From: Symmetrospora coprosmae
Lineage: Eukaryota; Basidiomycota; Cystobasidiomycetes; Symmetrosporaceae
Length of the DNA stretch: 64,000 bases
Direction: 5' to 3'
NCBI GenBank assembly: GCA_008802785.1
Contig: VUYT01000007.1
Span: forward strand, 682,001-746,000
The translations under genes were made by a program, and so were the position numbers. This document shows positions 1 to 13,500 of this stretch, in pieces; the stretch's first letter is position 1, and each line of letters begins with the position of its first letter. A model generated the notes under the pieces. The model saw only the letters and a list, made by a program, of their open reading frames with translations, was not told where the DNA came from and did no database searches.

Positions 1-182
1 GAGCTGCCCTCGAGCGATCCCTCCTATACTTTCTACCAGCATGCGTCTGGCATAGGTGCGTCATAATCTCTGCTCAGGTTGAGCCAGAGCTGTTGCCCAG
101 CTGCTGATATTCTAGCGTCCATTCTCCGCCCCTGGCAGTCTTCATCTACTCGTGCCCGTCCTCGAGCCCAATTCGCTCCCGC

Positions 183-513
183 ATGGTGGCCTCGTCGAGT
201 GCTCTGTCGCTCGTGCACGAAGCGAAGCGACAAGCGGGGATCCAAGTCGTTAACAAGGTGGGACCGGCAGCCCTTCCTCTTCTCGCTGGCAGTTATCGCA
301 AGTCTGCTGACACCTATCACGGTACGCACATTGCAGATCGAGACATCAGACCCGGAAGAGATCACGGAGAAGTACATTGACGACGAGTGCGCACCTGCCG
401 CAGGCGCAGGCGCAGCGGGGTCGGCACCGGGATCGGGCACAGCAACGCCTATACCCGCAGGCGGCGACAAGCCGGGCTTTGCGCGACCTGCAAGACCTGG
501 ACGGCGGCGATAG
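183..513 (+). CDS. possible small membrane protein (weak)
   Basis: One plus-strand frame from about position 250 to the stop at 513 encodes a basic start, one plausible membrane helix (PFLFSLAVIASLLTPIT) and an acidic then Ala/Gly/Pro-rich tail ending in PARPGRRR. The nearest ATG, at 183, lies in a different frame, so an intron or an exon to the left of the window would be needed to start the protein; I could not find a convincing donor. I do not recognise the family. It may be a real single-pass membrane protein, the last exon of a gene that begins outside the window, or a chance reading frame in GC-rich DNA. Confidence 0.2.
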
Positions 514-586
514 ACCGTGTATCTCATTGCGGCTGGCCTAAAGTACTGGCAAAACTCCAGGGACACGAGAGGGGCTGCTTCCTTGC

Positions 587-1274
587 CTAGGCCGACGAGT
601 CTGACGAGTTCCCTTTTGCTTTGCTGCTTCCTTCGCCCTTGCTCTTGCCTTCCCCCTCGGTCATCTTTTTCCTCCCGACGACAGTAACGTTGAGTGTGAC
701 CTGCGCCTGGACGAGCTTCTTCTCCCCATCCACCTCAATCTCGACACTGATCTTCTTGCCAGCGCCGACCCAGCCGAAGGACTGCATAGAGGTAAACATT
801 AGCCGAGTAGGGCTGAGGTGGGAAGACGAGTGAGGAGAGCGCGTACCCCGCTCGACATCTTCTGCTTGGTCAGGTCGAGCGTGAGCAGGTCGGATCCCCT
901 GGACAGGCCGGTGGTGTAGACGCTCGCGCCGAGATTGGGGGCTCCGGACTCAAAGGCGGCAGCGGTCAGGTTGAGCTGTGCGAGATCAAGGGCAGAGGCA
1001 GTGCGTAAGCCCGTCTATCTGTCGTTATGCCCCTTGCGAAGATTCGCCACCGAGGTGGGCTCCTAGCATGACACAGATGCGACCGCACGCACCTTGTCGG
1101 CCGTCTTTGCTCCCGAGTTCGTCTTTGCCGCCTTTGCAGGTGGGGCAGTCGATCCCTCTCCGCCTTCGCTTGCATCAGACCTGCGGTTGCGACGTCAGCC
1201 CCTGCACGCAGTCGTTGTGAAGGGCCATCCACGGTCGAGGCAACGGGTATAGCTCACTTTCGCTTCGGGGCCAT
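587..1274 (-). CDS. small hypothetical nuclear-type protein, 4 exons
   Basis: Exons on the minus strand: 1258-1274, 1093-1180, 847-975 and 587-781, giving 142 residues and closing in frame. The start MAPKRK is basic and resembles a nuclear localisation signal; a Lys/Ala/Ser-rich segment follows, then a compact beta-rich region (about residues 36-110, containing SFGWVGAGKKISVEIEVDG and QAQVTLNVTVVGRK), then a Ser/Lys/Gly-rich tail ending SSDSSA. The alternating hydrophobic pattern suggests a small beta domain. I do not recognise the family and assign no function. The gene diverges from the Rad3 helicase gene across an 880-base gap. All three introns have GT-AG ends. Confidence 0.6.
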
Positions 1275-2158
1275 GGTGCAAGATGTGAATGCGTAGGATC
1301 AGCGAAGTAGGCTCCTGGGCTGCTCCTGCTGTTGCTGTATCTGTTCGTTCTGGAGCAAGGGAGAACGGAGCTCCGGTCGCGAGGGCCCATCCATATGCAT
1401 GACCGTGACGTCGGTTGCGACCGCTCGTGCATGGACCCTTCGGGGTGGAAGAGGGATGCACGGAATAGCACATCGTGTCGAGCTGTCGCAAGTATACACG
1501 AGCGCAGCCTTCGCCATCGACGCCTTCTCTGCTCAATCTCTCTGCGCGTCATGTACGCGACTTCGCGTGGGAGGTGCGCGCGGCTGGGTATCCCTGTAAC
1601 TCCGCGAGTCTTTGCATCGCACGAGGTGCTCTTGAGCTTGTTCAGTATCTGTACAACCAGCGTGGTCGGGAGATGACCTCTCCTCCCCGACTTCCTTGAT
1701 GCGGAGCGCGACTGCTTCCTGCGGATGCATCCGAGCATCGATATCCCGGAGCAGCAAGCTAGAGCGCGATTCCAGCGGCGCATGCGGAACACCGCATCTA
1801 GAGCGCTGCAAGGGTCTGGGAGCCGCACGGTGCGAGATGGGCATCACTACAGCGGGACAGGCGTGCTGCTGTTGGTGCACCACACGAAGGATGGGCATGG
1901 CACTGGCAGCTGGAGCTCATCTGCACCGGATCTCTCCCGAGGCTCTCTCTGCCCAAGACCAACACCACGACTACGACTAACGCGCACTCCGCGACTTCGA
2001 GCGAGGGAGAGCTCTACGCGGGCGAGAGCTGCAGAGGCCAATAGCCCCCCTCTGCGCGAGCGCGCGCTCGGGTCAGAAGGATTGCAGTTCGCGGCGCAAG
2101 ATCCGCTGTCCGCACCGGCCTCAAGGGCCTCGCCGAAAGACGCCTCTAGTCCGCCAAC
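1275..2158. other. intergenic gap, divergent promoters
   Basis: About 880 bases between the start of the small minus-strand gene and the start of the Rad3 gene. Open frames exist on both strands but show no recognisable protein. It most likely holds both promoters and leader sequences. Confidence 0.5.
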
Positions 2159-5075
2159 ATGAAGTTCTACATCGATGAGCTGCCTGTGCTCTTCCCGTAC
2201 CCTACCATCTGTGAGTCTGCAGCATCCCGGTTCAGCGGAAATGGCTGCCTGACAGACCCGCCGGCCAGACCCGGAGCAGTACCAGTACATGTGCGACCTG
2301 AAGCGCACCCTCGATGTCGGCGGCCATTGCGTCCTCGAAATGCCTTCAGGGACCGGCAAGACGGTATCACTGCTCAGTCTCATCGTCTCGTTCCAGCAGT
2401 TTCACACGGAACGGCGCAAGCTCATCTACTGCTCGCGCACGGTGCCAGAGATCGAAAAAGCGCTGGCAGAGCTGAAGCGGTTGATGGAGTACAGAGCAAG
2501 CGAAGGGATGGGCGAGGAGGATTTCCTTGGGATTGGACTGACGTCGCGCAAGAACCTCTGCGTGCACCCGACCATCTCCAAAGAGAAAAAGAGCAAGGTC
2601 GTCGATGCGCGCTGCCGGGACGTGACGAATGCGGCCGTGTGCGAGCGGGGCAGGAACGACCCGGGCTCGGTCGAGTTGTGCGACTGGCACGAGCGCCTGG
2701 GCGAGCGCGAGCAGGGCCAGCTCTTTCCGAAAGGCGTGTGGACGCTCGACGACGTCAAGGCGTACGGGATCCGCGAGGGGATCTGCCCGTATTTCGCCGT
2801 GCGGCGCATGCTGCCCTACGTCGACGTCGTCATCTACTCGTTCCACTACCTGCTCGACCCCAAGGTCGCAGAGCAGGTCTCGCGCGAGATGGACAAGAAC
2901 AGCATTGTCGTCTTTGACGAGGCGCACAACATCGACAATGTCTGCATCGAGTCCCTCTCGATCGACCTCACCAGGCCCATCCTTGATTCGGCCGCGAGGA
3001 GCGTCACGGCCCTCACGGACAAGATTGAAGAAATCAAGCGCACGGACGCGAGCAAGCTGCAGGATGAATACCAGAGGCTCGTCCAGGGCTTGCAGGAGCA
3101 GGACGAAGCGAGGGAAGATGAGACCTGGCTCTCGAACCCGGCCTTACCCGCCGACATTCTCAAGGAGGCTATTCCGGGGAACATCCGCCGCGCAGAACAC
3201 TTTACAGCGTTCCTAGCGCGTTTCGTTGAGTATCTCAAGGTGGGTCCATTGACCTCCTGCCGGCATATTGGAGGAAAATGACCAACTCTGCTCGTCTGCG
3301 ACCAGACCCGAATGCGAGTCATGCACGTTGTCGCAGAAACACCGGCATCCTTCCTTCAGCACCTCAAGGAGCTGACCTTTATCGAGAAGAAGCCGCTCAG
3401 GTTCTGTGCGGAGCGCCTATCGTCGCTCGTCAGGACACTGGAAATCCCTCGGCTGGACGAATTCTCGGCCTTGCAGAAAGTGGCGTCCTTTGCGACGCTC
3501 GTCGCTACGTACGATAAGGGTGAGCGTAGTCGCGATAATGCGGTTTGGGGGAGCTAGCAGCTTATCGCCATTTCTTCACATTCGACGACGATCGCCAGGC
3601 TTCCTCCTCATTCTGGAACCCTTCGAGTCCGACATGGCGACGGTGCCGAACCCGATCTTCCACCTCACGTGCCTAGATGCCTCGCTAGCGATCCAGCCCG
3701 TGTTTGAGCGGTTCAGCAGCGTCGTCATCACGTCCGGGACCATCTCGCCGCTGGACATGTACCCCAAGATGCTCGGGTTCACGGCGACGGTAATGGAGTC
3801 GTACGCCATGACGCTCACGCGCAACTGTTTCCTGCCGCTCGTCATCACGCGGGGTTCGGACCAGGTGCCGATCTCGTCGCGGTTCGAGGTGCGCAACGAG
3901 CCCGCCGTCGTGCGCAACTTTGGGACCATCCTCATCGAGTACTGCAAGGTCGTCCCGGACGGCATTGTCGCCTTCTTCCCGTCGTACCTCTACATGGAGG
4001 CCATTGTTGCTGCGTGGAACGAGATGGGCATCCTCAACGACGTCTGGAAGCACAAGCTCATCTTTGTCGAGACGCCCGATGCGGCAGAGACGAGCGTTGC
4101 GCTCGAGAACTATCGAAGGGTGAGCGACCGTTCCCGGGGACACAGTGTGATCTGTTCGGCACAGGCATGGAGCTGATCGGGTCGGCTGGGGCTCGGTCGA
4201 CGCAGGCATGCAACAACGGCAGGGGCGCCGTCCTGCTCTCTGTCGCGCGAGGCAAAGTCTCGGAGGGAATTGACTTCGACCATAACTACGGACGGGCCGT
4301 CATCATGTTTGGGATTCCGTACCAATACACCGAGTCACGAATCCTCAAGGCGCGCCTCGAGTACATGCGGGATCAGTACAGGATCCGGGAGAATGACTAT
4401 CTGACGTTCGACGCGATGCGGCATGCTGCCCAATGCGTCGGTCGAGTCCTGAGGGGGTGGGTGCGGCCGGTCCTGACACGAGATCCGGTCGGGGGAAGAT
4501 AGAGAGAGAGAGCTGACGTGCTGCCGCGTGCCTTCACTTGGTCATTCTCAGAAAAACCGACTATGGTCTGATGTGCTTTGCCGACAAGGTGCGTGTGATG
4601 GACGCCGATGGTGTCCTCTTCAGGGCTGCCAAGACGAGCGTCTGACTGAGACGGCCTGAACACGTATCGCGCATAGCGCTTTGCCCGAGCAGATAAGCGC
4701 GCCAAGCTGCCGAAATGGATCAACCAGTACATTGCCGACACTGCGACAAACTTGTCGACCGACATGGCGATTGTCATGTCGAAGCGGTTCCTTCGGAGCA
4801 TGGCGCAGCCGTTCGAACACGACCAGACGGGTGTCTCGCTGTGGGCGCTCGAGCACATTGAAGCGCGGCAGGCGGCTGTACGCGCAGCTGCGGAAGGTGG
4901 AATGAGCCTGGACGGCGCAGACCAGAACGTCAACCCGGACGCGCTGGCCGAGGCCGAGGGATGGTACGATGGGTTCGACGACGCCGACATTATCGCCATT
5001 GAGGAGGCCGAGTCGGCGAACCGACGCCCGGCCAAGAAGGCGAGAGCGTCCGAGCCTGTGGATGGGGATGCGTGA
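2159..5075 (+). CDS. RAD3: TFIIH DNA helicase Rad3/XPD
   Basis: ATP-dependent 5'-3' DNA helicase of the TFIIH core, acting in nucleotide excision repair and in RNA polymerase II transcription initiation. Exons: 2159-2210, 2269-3239, 3306-3519, 3599-4119, 4206-4456, 4552-4588, 4677-5075; 814 residues, close to the 770-800 usual for the family. The start [19 protein letters not shown] is the canonical one. Walker A is PSGTGKT with Lys48, and the DEAH box begins at Asp234, the same numbers as in human XPD. Four cysteines of the iron-sulfur domain are visible in NLCVHP, DARCRD, ELCDWH and GICPYF. Motifs V/VI read [13 protein letters not shown] and QCVGRVLRG. The tail after the helicase core is acidic and ends in [17 protein letters not shown]. 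No key residue looks missing. Confidence 0.97.
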
Positions 5076-5586
5076 GTGTGGGTGTGCGACGCCGACTGAT
5101 TTGGGGAACCCGAGATGGCCATGCTGTGCGGAGGGCTGTCTGCCCTCTCGGGACACACCACACCACGCTGAATTGGGACAGTCTGCTGCCGTTGTTGTTG
5201 TTGTCACTGCATCGTTCCGCACTGCACTGTGCTGCTCGTCATTGGACGTGTCCCGCAATCTGCTGTTGCACCGCATGCCCGCCCGGTCGGCTCGCCCCGC
5301 CTTGCCGACGCCGTCGTCGACGTCGACCCTTCACCAACTGGCAGTGGGCGTAGCATTGCAGGATAGGGATACGCACAGCAGCACTGGTCCTCTGTCCCTC
5401 CTTGCCTTCAACCATCGCCATCGCCATCCCATCCACTCGTTCGAGGGAGGCCGGCGCCTTTGTCCGCTCAGCCGGGCCAATTCGCGCAAACAGGGCATAC
5501 AGTAGAGATATCCAGGTCCAGGTCCAGGTCCAGGTCGCGCAGCATTGAACGCGCTATCGAGCAGCGACACGCGAGAGACGACCATC
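5076..5586. other. intergenic gap upstream of Pkc1
   Basis: About 510 bases holding the Rad3 3' end and the Pkc1 promoter/leader. Apart from a short tandem repeat (separate entry) I see nothing specific. Confidence 0.5.
5512..5535. repeat. short tandem repeat (CCAGGT)x4
   Basis: Four perfect copies of the hexamer CCAGGT, about 50 bases before the Pkc1 start, in the presumed 5' leader. Likely a simple microsatellite. Confidence 0.8.
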
Positions 5587-8500
5587 ATGGCGGTGAGCTG
5601 GCTGGCTGGCTGGCGGGGATCGGGATGCGACTGCGGCGCCGGCGGCGAGGTCTGTCCGGCCGGCTGACATCGACATCCACCGATATACACACCTCCAGGA
5701 CATTCAATCCAAGATCCAGACCGTGTACCAGCGGATCCAGAAGGAGCGCAAGATGATGGAAGGGTTCAGGGCCATGGCCGCGGCGACCTCGAACAACGAC
5801 GTCCGCGCGAGCTGCGAGGCAAAGATCAGAGACTCGGAGAAGACGATACAGTGGTTCGAGCAGTCGCTGCGCGACCTGCAGAGGAAGCAGGGCCACGGCG
5901 CATCGTCTTCGTCGTCCGCAGCTTCAGAAGCGGGCAGCGGCGGTGGCCCCGGCGCATCGCCCTATGGCGCTGCCAGCGGTGTCCAAGGCACCTCCTCCCA
6001 GTCCACCCTGTCGTCCGGCTCTGGCGCTTCGGGAACCTACTCGCGCACCAACAGCTCGACCTCGACGGCCACGGCTCAGACGTCCGTCTCGAGCACCGGC
6101 CGCAACAGGGTCCTGCCCCCAACTCCCGGCAGTGATGGTGCCGCGTCTGCGCAGGGACCGGGTCAGGCTCAGGGTCAAGGACAGGGACCACCGCGGCCTT
6201 TCAACAACAGCAACGTTGGTGCAGGCTATGACAATAGCATGTCGTCCCTCTCGATACGCCGCAAGCCGCAGTTCACAAATCTGGGTGAGGGATCGGAGGG
6301 CGAGCTTCCCAGTCTGGCGGGACTCCCGGACTTCCACCCTCGCATGCACGCTGACCTGCCCCGACTCCTGCACTAGACCTCATCAAGTACGACACCCCGC
6401 TCAACTCGGCAACGATCAGCAAGATGCTCAACCAGCTCGAATTCAAGCTGCGCGTCGAGAAGGAATACATGGCCGGCATCGAAAAGATGGCAAAGCTGTA
6501 CCAGGTGGGTCGCTTGCCTGCAGGGTGGCATTCTCGATACCCTGTCCTGCTTCTAAGATGGCCATCATCCGCAGGTCGAAGGCGACAAAAAGGCCCGCAA
6601 CGATGCGGAGGCAAAGAGGATCGAGAGCAAGGGAAAGAAGGACCTTCTGGAGGCAGCTCTGAAGCGGTACAAGACGCTTGACATCATGGGCGGGGCATTC
6701 GACGAGGACGAGGGTGGGTCATCGCAGTCACAGCTGTTCATCCACTATATCCAGCATCTCGAGCTGACGCTGCATCGCACGCCATGACCTGGCCTACAGG
6801 CGCAGAAGAAGACCCAAAAGGTCTCAACCGACGACCGGTCTCTGGAGCGCTGCAAATCACCATCAAGGCGGCTCGCGACCTGGACCACCTGCCGACGAAC
6901 CGGCGCAAGCCGACCGAGACGGTCGTCGTCGTCAAAGTTGAGGACACGCCTCGCGCGCGGTCCTACCCATCGCGCACGGACCGCTGGAACGAGGACTTCG
7001 AGCTGCATGTCGACAAAGCGAACGAGGTCGAGGTGACCATTTACGACAAAGGGCCAGGCGCCAACGAGACGCCCACGCCAATCGGGATGCTCTGGATCCG
7101 GCTTTCGGACGTGGTCGACGAGCTCAGGAGGAAGAGGGTCGGGGCCGAGGCGGGCGCCGGGTGGGTCACGGCTGCGGGCGTCGAGGGCACAGGTACCGGC
7201 ACGAGCACCCCCCCGGCCGCGGTGCAGCACCAGCACTCGTCGTCGTACGGCAGCGGCGCTGGGCTCGACACACCAGTAGCACCACAGCAGATCCCCGGAA
7301 CCGGCTTGCGGACTGGGAACGCAGTAGATGGCGTGACTGCGTGGTTCAGCGTCGAGCCTGCTGGCCAGATCGAACTCTACCTCAACTTTGGTGCGTCCCC
7401 GCCCCGCTGCACCAAAACATACAGGGTACAGCTGACATGTTCCCCTTACGTGGTGCCACCCGGCGCACCCAGTCAAATCCAATGTCCGCAAGCGTCCCCA
7501 CGACGCCGGCGGTCTGGGGCGACAGGGCGCCGTCCGCAAGCGCAAGGAGGAGATTCTCGAGCAGAACGGGCACCAGTTCGTGCAGAAGCAGTTCTACGGC
7601 GTTGTTCTCTGCGCCTTCTGCCAGGAATTCCTCCTCAAGGCTGCTGGTATGCAGTGCGAGGACTGCAGGTACACATGCCACAAGAAGTGCTACGACAAGG
7701 TTGTCACCAAGTGTGTCAGCAAGTCGCAGGCAGATGCTGTGAGTCCTCTTGGGCAGTGCTCTGTGTTACAGCATTGCCGGTGGACGGTAGCGAGCTCACG
7801 CTTCGGCCCACCTGCTACCGCCCCGAATGCCCCGCAGGACAAGGACGAGGATCGCGTCAACCACCGTATCCCGCACCGCTTCGAGCCCATGACGAGCCTT
7901 TCTCCCAGCTGGTGCTGCCACTGTGGGCAGATTGTGCCGCTAAGTCGCAAGAAGGCGCGCAAATGTTCGGGTGAGTTGGCCATTTTCCGAGCGAGGCGTC
8001 GGTCGATATCTACCTCGGCGCTGACCGGATGCTGCTGCGATACTCATGTGCGCACAGAGTGCGGACTGGCGTGCCACAACGACTGTGCCCACCTGGTGCC
8101 CGATTTCTGTGGCATGTCCATGGAGATGGCTCGACAGCTCATCGGCGATATCCGCACTATCAACAAGACGCGCACGGCGCATGCCCAGCAGCAGAGCAGC
8201 ATCAGTCTGCCTGGCCGGAACAATCAGCAACGGCTGCAGGGATCAGGGCAGGCCCCTCCGTCGCCTACTTCTGCCAAGATTCTTCCTCACCCAGCGCCGC
8301 CACCATCGCAGCAGTACCAGCCAGACCATCTCGCAGACAGCGCAAGCAAGATGCAGCTCGAGTCTGGCAAGCGCGTGCAGCCGCCCTCGTTCCAGTCCCA
8401 GCAGCCGCTGGCGTCCCCTGCTTCCGGAGCCAAGTACCCGCTTCCCGGGGGAGCACAGGCACCGTACCCTGGCCAGCAGCAGCGACCTCTGCCACCGGGT

Positions 8501-10256
8501 AGCGTGCCTCAGCAGCAGCAGGGGCGCGATCAGTACCCTCTGCCCGCCGGTGCTTCGATGCAGCAGCGGCAGCCATACCCTCCACTTCCTCCCGGCGCGG
8601 CAGGTCCGCCCGGTAGCTCGCCTGGTGGCTTTGCAGACATGCAGCAGCAGCAGCCCGGTTACCCCCAGCAACGCCCCGGCCAGCTAAACCAGCAGCAACG
8701 ACCGCCCTCGGACTACAAACTGCCGCAGTTGACGCAGCCGCAACAGCAGCAGCAGACGCAGGGACCGCGTCCGATGGCGGCAGGCCCGGGCCAGCAGTAC
8801 CAGCAGCAGCAGCAGCAGGCTCAGGCTCAGCAGCCGATGCAGGTCGACCAGCGACTCCCGCCTGTCCCGCAGCAGTCACCGGCAAAGCCGCCTATTGCGC
8901 CTCAGCAGCGCCAGTCGTTCCAGCAGCAGTATCCACTGCCTGGACTGCAGCAGCCACAGCAGCAGCAGACTGCGCCCTCCTTGCCGCCCACGCCGACCAA
9001 GCAGCGGCCACCTCAGCAGGCGCCACCTCAGCAGCAAGTCGCACAGCAGCCATCGCAGACAGCTCAGGGTCAAGCGCGGACCCGCAAGGTCGGCCTCAAC
9101 GATTTCAACTTTCTCGCAGTACTCGGCAAGGGAAACTTTGGAAAAGTCATGCTGGCAGAGGAGAAAAAGACCAACAAGCAGTGGGCCATCAAGGTGCTCA
9201 AGAAGGAATTCATCATTGAGAATGACGAGATTGAGAGCACCAAGTCCGAGAAGAGGGTCTTCCTCGCTGCGGCCAGGGAGCGACATCCATTCTTGCTCGA
9301 CTTGCATTCGTGCTTCCAGACCGAGACGCGAATCTATTTTGTGTGCGTGGACTCTTCGCCCTCCCCCGTGCACTTGCGGATGGTTGCTGAACGTATCGTC
9401 TTTCCCGCTCGCAGCATGGAGTATGTCCAGGGAGGAGACCTGATGCTTCACATCCAGCGAGAGCACTTCACTCCTCGTCGAGCGCGATTCTACGCTGCCG
9501 AGGTCCTGCTCGCTCTGGAGTCGCTGCACAAGCAAGGCATCGTCTACCGCGATCTCAAGCTCGACAACATCCTTCTCACCCTCGACGGCCATGTCAAGGT
9601 GGCTGACTACGGTCTCTGCAAGGAGAATATGTGGTACCAGTCAACCACGAGCACCTTCTGCGGGACACCCGAATTCATGGCTCCGGAGGTGCGTCGCGTC
9701 CCATTCTTGCGGGAGCCGCACTGCGGACATGCGAAGAGCAGCAGCTGACGCGCGTCTTACCGTCTCGGTTCACCAGATTTTGCTCGAGCAGCGATACGGA
9801 CGGGCGGTCGATTGGTGGGCGTTCGGTGTCCTCATCTACGAGATGCTGCTCGGCCAGTCGCCCTTCCGTGGAGACGATGAGGACGAGATCTTCGATGCCA
9901 TTCTCGAGGATGAAATCCTATACCCGATCCACATGCGCCATGAAAGCGTGTCCATCCTGCAGCAACTCCTGTGCCGTGACCCGACCCGTCGACTTGGCGC
10001 TGGGCCAGACGACGCTGAGCCCATCAAGCGACACAGTTTCTTCAAAGACATCAACTGGGACGATATCATGGCGAAGCGTGTGCCCGCCCCATACTTCCCG
10101 AAGGTCTCCGGCCCGCTCGATACAAGCAACTTCGACCAGGAATTTACCAGCGAGCAGCCAACGCTTACTCCAGTGCACTCACAACTCAGCTCGCAGGATC
10201 AGAAGGAGTTCAAGGACTTTAGCTGGATCGGGCCGGCGGGTATGGAAGGGTGGTAG
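5587..10256 (+). CDS. PKC1: protein kinase C, cell-wall integrity pathway
   Basis: Fungal Pkc1, the Rho1-activated Ser/Thr kinase that feeds the cell-wall integrity MAP kinase cascade. Exons: 5587-5592, 5699-6284, 6377-6504, 6575-6713, 6800-7390, 7473-7738, 7838-7970, 8058-9342, 9415-9688, 9777-10256; 1,295 residues. The first coding exon is only ATGGCG; it joins to [17 protein letters not shown], the expected HR1 start. Domain order: HR1a (about 1-70), Ser/Gly linker, HR1b (about 198-290), C2 (about 295-480), two C1 zinc fingers (about 516-565 and 583-632; HxnCxxC patterns intact), a long Gln/Pro-rich linker, then the kinase (about 963-1225) with [32 protein letters not shown] and [15 protein letters not shown] in place of DFG is usual for Pkc1. 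The AGC tail ends with [15 protein letters not shown], the hydrophobic motif. Confidence 0.97.
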
Positions 10257-10584
10257 CGATGTATGCCTTGTACTTTCTGCGCCGAGCCTCACTGTGGTCA
10301 TGGCGGGCCTGGACATGCAGCGGCACACTCCACCCTCATGTAATTTGTGCAATACAGCAGACACGAGTCGTTCTGACAAATGCGTGACTCTATCGTTCAG
10401 CCGTTGAGGTTGCGTCTGGTCCCCCTGATTCATCTCCTTGAATTGCAATACAGCATCGATAGGTAGGCACACGCGTAGGAAAGTCAACAACAGGGAAGGT
10501 AGGGGAAACTCTCGAACAGCATCGCTGAGATAGAGCATGATAGCAAGGGTTTGAATCGGAATGTTGTAAGAGTGACGAAGCAGA
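10257..10584. other. intergenic gap between convergent genes
   Basis: About 330 bases separating the convergent 3' ends of Pkc1 and the next minus-strand gene. Presumed 3' untranslated sequence; nothing else seen. Confidence 0.5.
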
Positions 10585-13500
10585 CTAGCTGTGCTGCTGC
10601 TTTCTGGTGAAGGTCGAGTTGGAGAGCGTACCAGAGCGAGAGAGATTGAACTGCCCCTGGTCTAGGCCTCGGGTCAGCTCTTCAATGAGTGCGGCTACCT
10701 GAGTCTCGTCCGAGGCCTCGTAGACCTCCAACTAGTGCATAGAGCCGAGCGATCAGCCACGAGTCATGCCTTCTGTAGCCGCCTGACCGAGTCAACTCAC
10801 GATTGAGCTCCTGGATTCTTCTGGCGGGGCAACTGAAAGTTTCCTTGCCGTCGTGCCAGGCATACGGTCCTCGAGCTCAGGTCTAGGGGGCTTCTGGTTG
10901 CGCTTGACGAGCAGTCTGAGCGGGTCTGGCTCCGCTTGCGCCGCTCGCGAGGGCAGCGGCGGAGTGGGCGAAGCCAGCTCCTCCTCTATGCTGAGGTCGC
11001 TCGTTTGCCGTCGATGCAAGCCGATTGGGTAGAAGGTCTCCCTGTTACCGGCCGACATCCCAGCGCTGTTAGTCCCAGACGCGTCGCGCAAAGACTGGAT
11101 GATGTTGAAGGCAATATCGCCATTGTCGTACTCTGCCAGCTCAATTCGTGAATTCCGGTGCATGCGGTTTAGCGCAGCTGGCGTCAGGCCCGGGGCGAGT
11201 ACAACGGACGCCCGTTTGGCGTCAGCGGTGGACGCGGGAATGCGCCCTGAGGCGAGAACCATGTCCATGTCGGGCAGGCCGGGCGTAGGCGGTACATCCT
11301 CTTCCTCGTCTCCGTATAGACCGTAGATGGATTTCGCGTCGTACGAACCAAAGCTGCGGGCCGAGACTACAGACGTCCGCCCATTGCGCATGAACGGCGC
11401 CGATGGCACAGGCAGGGGGTGCTGCTCCTCCTCTCTTCCACTGCCGACGATCGAGGCAGCACTGCGCGTTTGTGCCATCGGGCTGGAAGATGCGGAGGCC
11501 GCAAAAGACGGGTGTACGGTGGGGGAAGCCCAAGAGTGTGCAGTCGGCGGTGAAAAAGGCATTGGGTGTTCCAGAGCGAGAGCTTCTGATACCTGTCGCC
11601 GATGTGCAGCTTTGGTAGGTGGCGGCGTCAGTGGACGGTCGTGGACTGATCTGCGAGTCGAGGAAGTGCTTGTTCCATGAGATGCCTGCCGCCTGAGGGT
11701 CGAAGTGCTTGCACAGAGGGCTGGATCTGCCAGCTCCGAGATGGACGTTTTCCGGGATCTGGAGGATTGCGAACGCTTCATTGATGCGGCAGACGATGGA
11801 GTCCGTGTAAGCCGGGCATCATGCTGCATCCGAGGAGGCGTCGCTGGCTGGCGGTGAACGCTGTCCTTATCTGCCGGCGAACTGCCGGCCGGTCGCACGA
11901 TGCCACTCTCTCCACTGCCATTAGCGTTCTCTTGCTGTCCTCGGTAGCCCGCGGCGTCGACGAGCTCATTGACCCGCTCAGGATCGAGGCCTAGCGCTGT
12001 GGCTGCCTCAAACAGCTTGCGCATTGAGTCTAAGCTGGCTGCTGAAGTACGATCGGCGTCTCTTGTCGGCGTAGCCGTGTCACGCGGGGGGTCGATCCTG
12101 GCCCCGCCGGGTTGCTGAGCTTTGGCAGCTAGGGGCGAACCCCTGGGCGAGATGACAAGTGGTGATATGTCAATCATCGGGTCTGTACTCGTACTGCTGA
12201 CGGAATGTACACCCTGTCGCGTCGTCGCGGCGCGCGATGCAGTGTCGCGACCGTGCATGCTCGGTGAGGAGTAGCCAGTCGATCGCGGCGATCCCAGAGC
12301 TGGCACGTCGCTCCATTGTGGCGACGCGAGGATAAGAGGGTCCGGCATGAGACGCGGGCTCAGTGCCGTCTCTGACGGCTTCCTCCGCTTGAGCTTCGAC
12401 ATGAGACTCTTTAGTCCGCTGTGCATGTCGCTCTGTCGAGGCTCAGGGATGGAGCCCTTGCTACCGTTGCTGCTATGCGGCATCGGTCCATTGCGCATGA
12501 CTGCACTTGGAGACAAGCCTGCCGGTTGCATGTCTGCGCTAGTGTCCGGACTGATATCATGTTCCGCGTCCGGGTCCTTCCTGCTGGCAGACCTGTTGAA
12601 GCGCATCCTAAATTTGAGACCAGCCGAGCTCGGCTTTCTGGCAAGTTCAGGCGAGCTTTCCGCGACGCTTTTGGTGGGTGTCGAAAGAGTGTCGATAGTC
12701 GGCATGCTCTCCAAGTCGGCACTAGCCGAGACAAATTGCGGCCCGCTGATCTTGAGGTTTTTGGCTGACTTACGATGCGAGAGCTGGCGGCGCGGCTGCG
12801 TCGGCCCTGCCGATGTAGGGCCTGGGCTGGACGTGGAGGCTACCTGTCCGGATGAAGGCGGTTCAGAAGAAGCGCCATGGCTCTGAGTGTTCTTGAGCGC
12901 GGCAGTAGCCTCTGAGGCTTGTTGTTGGACATGCCGGATGAGCATCGAGGGTGTGGCATTAGATGTGCGTGTCGGCTTCGAGCGTAGACTGCCAGGGATG
13001 GGAGGGGGCGATCTGGGCGACGTCACCCCGACAAACGCCGATGGTGAAGCTAGACCGTGGTCTGGCCCGCTATCGGCGGCTTCGGATCTTTCCTTCTGCA
13101 ATTGCTGCAGATCAAAGTATTGCTCGTTCGCCGGATACCCTGCATCTGGGGGCGGCGAGTGTACACGCCGTAGAGATGATGTCGACGTCTGCCGCGAGTG
13201 AGCAGGTCGCTGGGATGTGGAGGCAGCAGGCGACGACGGCCGAGAATACAGCTTGGTGCCGGGATGGCCGGGTGAAGCTCTGCCGCGCAACGCGTTAAGG
13301 GCAGGATTCACCGATGTTGGGGACTGCAGAAGAGGGGGCGCTGGGCTATCCGGCGCATCGACAGGGACTGGCATCCAAACGGAGTCTGAGGCTGCAGATG
13401 TCGCGTATGTTTCTCAGATTGGCTGCTTCTCAACAAAGCTTCACGATGACGAAGAAAGCACTTACTCGATGGTGGGAAGCTCGCCTCGCCGTTTGAAAAG

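Noticed and set aside
8243-8885. Minus-strand open frames opposite the Pkc1 Gln-rich linker
   Set aside because: CAG/CAA repeats on one strand give Leu/Ala/Cys-rich frames on the other. Pkc1 homology on the plus strand explains this DNA.
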